The translations under genes and the position numbers were made by a program. Below are positions 7,613 to 13,406 of a DNA stretch of 13,406 bases, piece by piece (the first letter of the stretch is position 1; every line of letters begins with the position of its first letter). Below the pieces are notes generated by a model. That model did not search any database. It was not told the origin of the DNA and saw nothing but the letters and a program-made list of their open reading frames with translations. The stretch is from Bacteroidota bacterium (lineage in GTDB: Bacteria; Bacteroidota; Bacteroidia; Chitinophagales; Chitinophagaceae): the NCBI GenBank assembly GCA_947463975.1, contig CANHUW010000023.1, positions 1 to 13,406 on the forward strand. The letters run 5' to 3'.

Positions 7613-10600
7613 ATGTTACAGATTAGAAATTGGATAGCAAGTTTTCTTTTAATTATGGGAAGTTTTGCAACATTGAATGCACAATCCGTTCAATACAACC
7701 ACCCATTAAAAGATATTTTTAATAAAGGAATGCAAGCCTTGAGACAAGGGGATACTTTAACTGCTTATCAGCACATTCAATCTGCTTATACTTTTGAAGA
7801 TAGAAAAGACGACATTAGTTATTATTATTTTGCCTTGTCTTTAGCGCTAGATAAACCATATGCACCAAGTATGGCTTCTGCATGGATTGACAAGACAAAT
7901 AATCGTATTTACAAATCAAGATTAAGTTATTTATTAGGTAAATACTATTTTAAACACAACAGTGAATCATTAGCCATTAAATCATTTAAACAAGTAAGTA
8001 TAGATGATTTAGAAAATTTTGAAATTTTAGTAATGAAGTTTCAACAAGGATATTTGTATTTCAAAATAGGTGATTGGGATAAAGCGGCAGCGTTATTAAA
8101 CAATGTTAGACAGGTTAAAAATTCAACCTATTATGCCGACGCCAATTATTATGCAGGTTTTATTGCATTAGAAAGAAAAGATTTTAAATTGGCATTAAGT
8201 TGTTTTCAAATTGCATCTGCCAACAAACAGTATAATAAACTTGCTCCATTTTATATTAGTCAACTTTACTATTTCTTGGGAGATGTAGATGCTGCAATGG
8301 CTAATTGTGAAAATGCTTTGAAACAACCTGGTCAATATTATGATGTTCAATTAAGACAATTGATGGGTCATTTATTATTTGAAAAGAAAGAATATAATAA
8401 AGCTTTACCTTACTTAGCTCAATATGTTTCTACACAGAAGAAAGTAGAAACACAAGATTTATATCAATTGTCTTTTTGTTATTTTCAGTCTCAAGAATGG
8501 AGTAAAGCTATTGATGGGTTTAAGCAATTGGCCAATATTGAAGATTCTTTAGGTCAAAATAGCATGTATTTATTAGCTACTTCTTATTTGAAAACAAAAG
8601 ATAAGTTAGGTGCAAAAAATGCTTTTTTATTATGTGCAACTAAATCTCAAAATTTAGAACAAAAAGAAATCTCTCTTTTTAATTATGCTAAACTTTGTTT
8701 TGAATTAAAAGAATATAGCACTGCTACTTCAAGTTTAGATAAGTTCATAACTAATTACCCAAATTCAACCTACTTTGCAGAAGCAAAATCTTTGTGGGTG
8801 TCATCTTTAGCATTTAGCAACAATTTTATTCAAGCTTATGAAGCTTATGATAAAATCAATCAACCAGGAATTGATCTCTTGAAAATTTATCCAAATATTG
8901 TTTATGGCAGAGCTTGTTTATACTTAAATGATGGTCAAATTGAAAAAGCATTTACCTTATTCAGTCAATTACAATTTTTACCCTATAATGCAAAGGTTTT
9001 ACAACCTACCATTTTCTGGCTAGGCGAATTGTCATATAAATTGGGTAGAATACAAGAGAGCATACAATATTTAGAATTATTTGTTAATGATCCAGTTGAA
9101 CAAGGCGAAGTAGGAGTGAAACATGCTAAATATACATTAGGTTATTGTTATCTAAAAAACAACAATTACCAAAAGGCAATGGATTATTTTACCTCAGCTA
9201 CTGTTAATAATCCCAATAATGCTTTTGATAATTACCAAAAAGATGCTTTTGTAAGATTGGCAGATTGTCAGATGATGTTAAAGCAGTATAAGCAAGCTTT
9301 AAATGCATATCAACAAGTAATTGATTTAGTTTGGAATTATGTTGACTATGCAACTTTGCAAAAAGCCAATATATTGGGTGGTATGGGACAGACCAATGAA
9401 AAGGTTAAAATTTTAAAGGAATTTGAAAATCTATTCCCTAATTCATCTTATTTAAATGACGCTAGATTAGAATTAGCAGATACCTATATCAATCATGAGA
9501 ATTTTCAAGAAGCTGTTGCGCCATTGTCAAAAATTATCATAGATAGAACGGCATCAGCTTTTTATCCTCAGGCACATTATAAGTTAGGTATTGTTTATTT
9601 TAATTTAAACAAGAATGTAATGGCCTTGCAAACTTTTAGAGACTTGTTTGCAGGCTATCCTACCTCTAATGAATCAGATAATGCAGTTGAATTTGTAAGA
9701 AATATCTTTATTGAAGACCAAACTCCAGAGTTATTTGTACAATTTATGAATGATTTTGGCAAGTCTTTATCAACTAACGAACAAGACTCTTTGGTGTATC
9801 GATCAGCAATTATTAAATATGAACAACGAATGTATCCTGAAGCAGCAATAGGATTCACAAAATATTTACAAGCTTTCCCTAAGGGTAAATATCAATTAGA
9901 TGCTAACTATTTAATTGCTGAAATTGCTTATTCAAAAGAACAATATGACACTGCGGCAAAATATTTTGGTATTGTTGCAAATCAAGCGCCTAATAAATTT
10001 GCAGAACGAGCTGCCTTACTAGCTGCTAGACTAAATTATTTTACAATTAAAAATGAACTATTAGCGGAATCATATTTCAACATATTACTAAAAATAGCCA
10101 TTCAGCAAGAAAATAAAATGGAAGCTTATAAGGGTTTATTAAGATGTCAATACAAAGCGCAGAAATGGGATGAAGCGTCTAATACAGCTCAACAAATATT
10201 AGCAGACAAATCTGCAGCTACAGATGACATACAAATGGCTAATATGTCTTTATTCCATTATAATGTAAATAATAAAGATACTAGTGCAGCTTATTTAGTT
10301 TTATCTAAAATTATTAAGTCTAATCCTTCAACAATTACAGCAGATGCACACTTCCAATTAGCTGGGTTATATTTAGCGCAAAATAAATTAAGCTTAGCTG
10401 AAAAAACGGCATTTGAAGTAATTAAGAAACAAGCAGCTTATGATTATTGGGTAACTAAAGCTTATATCCTATTGGGTGATGTTTATGTAGCTCAAAAAGA
10501 TTATTTCAATGCCATTGCCACCTATAAAAGTGTTGCCGAAAATGCCAATGATGCAAGTTTGAAATTAATTGCTCAAGATAAATTAAAAGTTATTACAGAA

Positions 10601-10621
10601 TCTACAAATACCGTAAAATAA
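7613..10621 (+). CDS. Large secreted tetratricopeptide-repeat protein
   Basis: A 1002-residue exported TPR solenoid, expected to be a periplasmic or outer-membrane-associated scaffold. The signal peptide (MLQIRNWIASFLLIMGSFATLNA, then Q24) has no lipobox cysteine. Nearly the whole mature chain is helical repeats; I can pick out at least 13 TPR-like units, for example AGFIALERKDFKLALSCF, LGYCYLKNNNYQKAMDYF, LADCQMMLKQYKQALNAY, IAEIAYSKEQYDTAAKYF and LGDVYVAQKDYFNAIATY. Several units end in NYPNS/LFPNS/GYPTS-type turns, as in YbgF/TolA-binding-like repeats. No catalytic domain is visible. A TTG three codons upstream (7604) would also be in frame, but the ATG at 7613 gives the cleaner signal peptide. 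Upstream, TAATTTTA at 7579-7586 is a 7/8 match to the -7 element with no properly spaced TTG. The stop lies 2 nt before the barrel gene, implying a shared job. The function is unknown. Confidence 0.9.
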   Translation: MLQIRNWIASFLLIMGSFATLNAQSVQYNHPLKDIFNKGMQALRQGDTLTAYQHIQSAYTFEDRKDDISYYYFALSLALDKPYAPSMASAWIDKTNNRIYKSRLSYLLGKYYFKHNSESLAIKSFKQVSIDDLENFEILVMKFQQGYLYFKIGDWDKAAALLNNVRQVKNSTYYADANYYAGFIALERKDFKLALSCFQIASANKQYNKLAPFYISQLYYFLGDVDAAMANCENALKQPGQYYDVQLRQLMGHLLFEKKEYNKALPYLAQYVSTQKKVETQDLYQLSFCYFQSQEWSKAIDGFKQLANIEDSLGQNSMYLLATSYLKTKDKLGAKNAFLLCATKSQNLEQKEISLFNYAKLCFELKEYSTATSSLDKFITNYPNSTYFAEAKSLWVSSLAFSNNFIQAYEAYDKINQPGIDLLKIYPNIVYGRACLYLNDGQIEKAFTLFSQLQFLPYNAKVLQPTIFWLGELSYKLGRIQESIQYLELFVNDPVEQGEVGVKHAKYTLGYCYLKNNNYQKAMDYFTSATVNNPNNAFDNYQKDAFVRLADCQMMLKQYKQALNAYQQVIDLVWNYVDYATLQKANILGGMGQTNEKVKILKEFENLFPNSSYLNDARLELADTYINHENFQEAVAPLSKIIIDRTASAFYPQAHYKLGIVYFNLNKNVMALQTFRDLFAGYPTSNESDNAVEFVRNIFIEDQTPELFVQFMNDFGKSLSTNEQDSLVYRSAIIKYEQRMYPEAAIGFTKYLQAFPKGKYQLDANYLIAEIAYSKEQYDTAAKYFGIVANQAPNKFAERAALLAARLNYFTIKNELLAESYFNILLKIAIQQENKMEAYKGLLRCQYKAQKWDEASNTAQQILADKSAATDDIQMANMSLFHYNVNNKDTSAAYLVLSKIIKSNPSTITADAHFQLAGLYLAQNKLSLAEKTAFEVIKKQAAYDYWVTKAYILLGDVYVAQKDYFNAIATYKSVAENANDASLKLIAQDKLKVITESTNTVK

Positions 10622-10623
10622 CC

Positions 10624-12444
10624 ATGAAGCATTTATTAAAATATTTTTTTCTTTTAATAACCATCTGTGTTATTGCTACACCTGTAGAGGCGAAAAAGAA
10701 ACAAAGAAAAAAACAGAAAATAACTATCACTAAAAAGAAGCCATCTAAAAAGAAAAATAGTAGATCTATTTCACAAAAAGTTAAAACCGCTACTATAAAT
10801 AAGGTTAATCTAAATGAATTGTTAAATGAAACTACTGTAACTGTTGCTCCTACAAAGTCTGATTCTGTTCCAGAGAAAGTGGTAACTATTTTATCCGCTT
10901 TTAAGCCTCAATTAAAATATGTAGCTAAAATTGGTTTTGTTAATGCTACTGCCACAACAGATTCAACTTCAGTTTTTTTGAATTACCAAGTACCTAGTCA
11001 AAATTTGAGTTTTGAATATCGACCTATTTCATTGGTTCCAAGAGCTATTGTTCATGATTCTTTAGTGAGCCTAACCAATATCACTAATTTTAAAATTGGT
11101 TTTGGTAACTTTTCACATCAATATGCTCAATTGAGTATAAATAATGTAGATAAATGGAAAAATACACATTCCATTAATTTATTCAATGAAGCTTCCACTG
11201 GAACAGATTATAGATTACAAATTATTAGAGAATTAGGCGCAAAATATATTGGTGATCAATATATTAACAAATTTAATAATATTCAAACGCAGTTATTTTA
11301 TAATCATAGTCAGCGTTATAGATTTGGTTTAGTACCTAACTCATTAAATTTACCTGAGTCTAATTACGAACATAATTTTGAACATATGGGTGCATCTTTT
11401 GCTTTATTAAATACTAAAGTAAAACAAAGGTTTTTCAATATTCATCCCATTGCCAAGTTCGAGCATTTCCAGGGTATTATAGATGCAACAAATACATGGT
11501 ATGAAATTAATAATCCAATGTATTTACAGTTCAAAAATAGGATTAAATTTAATTTAGATGTGAGTTATAGTTTTAGTCAATATAATCCTACTGGTATTAT
11601 TCATCAAAAAAATACCATATTAAGAGCGGATCCTGCTATTAGTATTGAAAAATGGGGAACTATCATTAAAGCAGGAGCAAGTCCTGTATGGATTAATAAA
11701 GATGATTACAAATTTTATCCAAATGTTCATCTTCAAAAGAAATTAACCGATACTAATTACTTAGTTAAAACAGGTTGGACCACATTATTTGATAATAATC
11801 AATATTCAAGCTTGGCTATTCAAAATCCTTGGGTGATGCCTGTTCAAAATATGCTCATCACAACCAATGAAAGGAAATACATCACTGTAGAAGTGAGTTC
11901 AGGGAAGCGCCTAGATTATAGTGTTGGGGTTTCTATTAATGAATACAAAAATCTTCCATTTTTTAATCAAATACTTGGAACTGATATAAATACCTTTGGT
12001 TTAAAATATCAAGCAATATTTGAAAAAAGAGCAGCGACATTGGAAATAGATGCCAATCTAAGATATCAATTTAGTGATAAGTTTTTGTTTATAAATAAAT
12101 TCAATTATAGACAATTTAATATAATTAAAGAGAATGCAAAGCCTTGGGGTATACTACCATTAGAAATTAAATCTTCTTTAAATTGGTTACCTAATAAAAA
12201 GTGGATCATTGAAGCATCTGCTCAATATTGGACAGGAGCTGCTCAATTTGAAGCCAATAACAAAACCTTTAATTTAAAAAATGTACTAGTTTTAAATGCT
12301 GGGTTTAATTATAAGTTATCATCTGCTTGGAGTGTATGGGCTAAAGGAGAGAATTTATTAGATAAACCATATGAGAGATGGGCATATTATCCATCTTTAG
12401 GTGCTCAAATAACTGCAGGTATCATCTACTCATTCAGAAAATAA
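10624..12444 (+). CDS. Plugless outer-membrane beta-barrel protein (TonB-receptor-like barrel) with Lys-rich N-terminus
   Basis: A 606-residue protein predicted to sit in the outer membrane. A signal peptide (MKHLLKYFFLLITICVIATPVEA, cleavage after residue 23) is followed at once by a very basic tract, residues 24-54, with 16 Lys/Arg in 31. After a Thr/Ser/Val-rich linker (about 55-95) come alternating hydrophobic/aromatic strands up to the C-terminus. The end, with ENLLDKPYERW and then GIIYSFRK, closely resembles the last strands and insertion signal of TonB-dependent receptors. There is no plug domain, TonB box or carboxypeptidase-like domain, so it is not a normal receptor. Other strand-like segments are INPWVMP-type loops and LEIDANLRYQF/KFLFINKFNYRQF. 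It starts 2 nt after the TPR gene and its stop abuts the next ATG. The TPR protein is its most likely partner. Whether it transports, anchors or assembles something cannot be told. Confidence 0.85.
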   Translation: MKHLLKYFFLLITICVIATPVEAKKKQRKKQKITITKKKPSKKKNSRSISQKVKTATINKVNLNELLNETTVTVAPTKSDSVPEKVVTILSAFKPQLKYVAKIGFVNATATTDSTSVFLNYQVPSQNLSFEYRPISLVPRAIVHDSLVSLTNITNFKIGFGNFSHQYAQLSINNVDKWKNTHSINLFNEASTGTDYRLQIIRELGAKYIGDQYINKFNNIQTQLFYNHSQRYRFGLVPNSLNLPESNYEHNFEHMGASFALLNTKVKQRFFNIHPIAKFEHFQGIIDATNTWYEINNPMYLQFKNRIKFNLDVSYSFSQYNPTGIIHQKNTILRADPAISIEKWGTIIKAGASPVWINKDDYKFYPNVHLQKKLTDTNYLVKTGWTTLFDNNQYSSLAIQNPWVMPVQNMLITTNERKYITVEVSSGKRLDYSVGVSINEYKNLPFFNQILGTDINTFGLKYQAIFEKRAATLEIDANLRYQFSDKFLFINKFNYRQFNIIKENAKPWGILPLEIKSSLNWLPNKKWIIEASAQYWTGAAQFEANNKTFNLKNVLVLNAGFNYKLSSAWSVWAKGENLLDKPYERWAYYPSLGAQITAGIIYSFRK

Positions 12445-12939
12445 ATGAAAGCAATATTAGAACAATACTTTATTGAAAATGGGCAATTAGATCTTTTGTC
12501 TTGGGGTTGTTTAAAATGGCAAAAGAAACAAGCATCTTTTAATGATAAAGGAATAGATGCCCCATTGGAGTCAATACTTTTTGAACCTATTGCTTCAGTA
12601 CCTTCTAAGCATTTCTATATTTTTCTTGCCGATCATTTAGGCATTTCCACAGAACAAGCTGCTATTCAATACGAACATTTCATACAAAACCTTTTTGATG
12701 GTCATCAAGAGCAAATTCCATTAGAAAGTTTAGGTACATTTATATTTAATAACGGTATATTAAATTGGCAAAATCATTTCATAAGTAGTGATTTTTATAC
12801 AGATATATTTTTAGATAAAGTAACAAATAATACTGTTATTGAAGATGTATCAGTAGACGATAATGACAATTGGATTTTAATGTCATCCATTATTGCCATT
12901 TTATCTTTATTAGCAATTTTGTTTAAATTTTATCATTAA
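12445..12939 (+). CDS. HU-CCDC81-like protein with C-terminal transmembrane anchor
   Basis: A 164-residue protein with no signal peptide. Residues of about 1-112 resemble the tandem HU-like (CCDC81-type) domains found in Bacteroidota ahead of a membrane segment and a SPOR domain: GQLDLLSWGCLKWQKKQASF, ISTEQAAIQYEHFIQNL, and IPLESLGTFIFNNGILNWQ match the pattern of a short strand, a P/W-G-x-x-type loop, an Ala-containing helix and a terminal LGTF/I strand. An acidic linker (about 129-141, with DVSVDDNDN) precedes a single hydrophobic helix at 142-160 (WILMSSIIAILSLLAILF), and the chain ends four residues later. The predicted topology is a cytoplasmic domain tail-anchored in the inner membrane. 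The usual periplasmic SPOR domain is absent. Its ATG follows the barrel stop with no intervening base. The HU assignment is by eye and moderate; the membrane anchor is clear. The function is unknown; nucleoid or envelope tethering is a hypothesis. Confidence 0.82.
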   Translation: MKAILEQYFIENGQLDLLSWGCLKWQKKQASFNDKGIDAPLESILFEPIASVPSKHFYIFLADHLGISTEQAAIQYEHFIQNLFDGHQEQIPLESLGTFIFNNGILNWQNHFISSDFYTDIFLDKVTNNTVIEDVSVDDNDNWILMSSIIAILSLLAILFKFYH

Positions 12940-12941
12940 TA

Positions 12942-13406
12942 ATGCACAAAGAGTCATTTAATCCTTGTCCTATATGTAATAAAACAGATATTGCTCATTT
13001 ATTACATACAAAAGATTATTCGCTAACTAATGAGTCTTTTGAAATAATTGAATGTGCTCATTGTACTTTAAGATATACTTTTCCTATACCATCAATAGAT
13101 CAAATTACTCCATATTATAATTTTCCTGACTATATTTCCCATACAGATACGACATCTGGGTGGATGAATAAGTTGTATCATGTTGTAAGAAATAGAACTT
13201 TAGATCAAAAATCTAATTGGGTGCAGTCTTTATTTACAGGATACAAGGGTAAATTATTAGAAGTAGGAGCTGGTACAGGTGCTTTTGCTCATTGTATGAA
13301 AGAAAAAAATTGGGAAGTTACTGCTTTAGAGCCAGATGCTTCAAGTAGACAAAAAGCTTTAGAAAATTATAATTTGTTTTTACAAACTCCTGATACCTTA
13401 TATCAA
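12942..13406 (+). CDS. Zinc-ribbon class I SAM-dependent methyltransferase (partial, C-terminus off the window)
   Basis: The first 155 codons of a methyltransferase running off the right edge. The N-terminus has a four-cysteine zinc ribbon: CPIC at residues 9-12 and CAHC at 38-41. A Tyr-rich stretch (PYYNFPDYISHTDT, about 57-70) and a helical linker follow. Rossmann motif I, LLEVGAGTGAF, is at about 105-115, and Glu130 in ALEPDAS is the expected ribose-binding acidic residue. This is the Methyltransf_23-like arrangement that is widespread in Bacteroidota, with no assigned substrate that I know of. Relatives with N-terminal zinc domains include sugar methyltransferases, but that does not settle the role here. 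The ATG lies 2 nt after the HU-like gene's stop (TAATAATG), so it belongs to the same transcript. The substrate pocket and C-terminus are not visible, so completeness cannot be judged. Confidence 0.88.
   Translation, partial: MHKESFNPCPICNKTDIAHLLHTKDYSLTNESFEIIECAHCTLRYTFPIPSIDQITPYYNFPDYISHTDTTSGWMNKLYHVVRNRTLDQKSNWVQSLFTGYKGKLLEVGAGTGAFAHCMKEKNWEVTALEPDASSRQKALENYNLFLQTPDTLYQ

Noticed and set aside
9165..9242. Repeated AATTACCAAAA words in the TPR gene
   Set aside because: They encode the Asn-Tyr-Gln-Lys found at similar positions of neighbouring repeats or by codon bias. There is no longer tandem or dispersed DNA repeat.
9655..9858. 67-residue minus-strand open frame within the TPR gene
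   Set aside because: It is antisense to clear TPR units and has no independent signals.

Overview
The window looks like a chromosomal segment of a member of the Bacteroidota, most plausibly Chitinophagaceae or a close relative. Four things point there: AT-rich DNA; start codons without Shine-Dalgarno sequences; signal peptides ending in the characteristic A-Q junction; and a gene content of a TonB-dependent receptor with a carboxypeptidase-regulatory-like front domain, an S9 peptidase, an SGIMGP-type CinA and an HU-CCDC81-like protein. Two or three sites also fit the Bacteroidota promoter (TTG at -33, TAnnTTTG at -7). The assignment rests on family resemblance only. No tRNA, rRNA, CRISPR array, insertion sequence or phage gene is visible. 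The DNA is almost completely coding; the longest gene-free gap is about 120 bp.

Layout. (1) Positions 1-1492, minus strand: the N-terminal 497 residues of a TonB-dependent outer-membrane receptor whose gene runs off the left edge. (2) Positions 1574-4300, plus strand: a secreted S9 prolyl-oligopeptidase-family peptidase, divergent from the receptor. (3) Positions 4295-7493, minus strand: an apparent operon transcribed as hotdog thioesterase, then cinA, then a lipoyl-dependent 2-oxoacid dehydrogenase E2. Its last gene overlaps the peptidase gene tail to tail by 6 bp. (4) Positions 7613-13406, plus strand: a very tightly packed operon of a large secreted TPR protein, a plugless outer-membrane beta-barrel, a small HU-like protein with a C-terminal membrane anchor, and a zinc-ribbon SAM methyltransferase cut by the right edge. 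Spacings are 2, 0 and 2 nt.

How the genes may work together. The receptor and peptidase could serve peptide or protein use, which is an inference from divergence alone. The thioesterase-cinA-E2 group is metabolic: acyl-CoA turnover, pyridine-nucleotide repair and 2-oxoacid oxidation. The most interesting part is the right-hand operon. Its products are predicted to sit in the cytoplasm/inner membrane (HU-like anchor), the periplasm (TPR solenoid) and the outer membrane (barrel), so they could form an envelope-spanning assembly. I recognise no described system with exactly this composition, and the idea is a hypothesis from domain content and gene coupling.

Two start sites were moved from the longest open frame: the thioesterase to 7493, because a promoter lies inside the longer version, and the TPR protein to the ATG at 7613, in place of a TTG at 7604.
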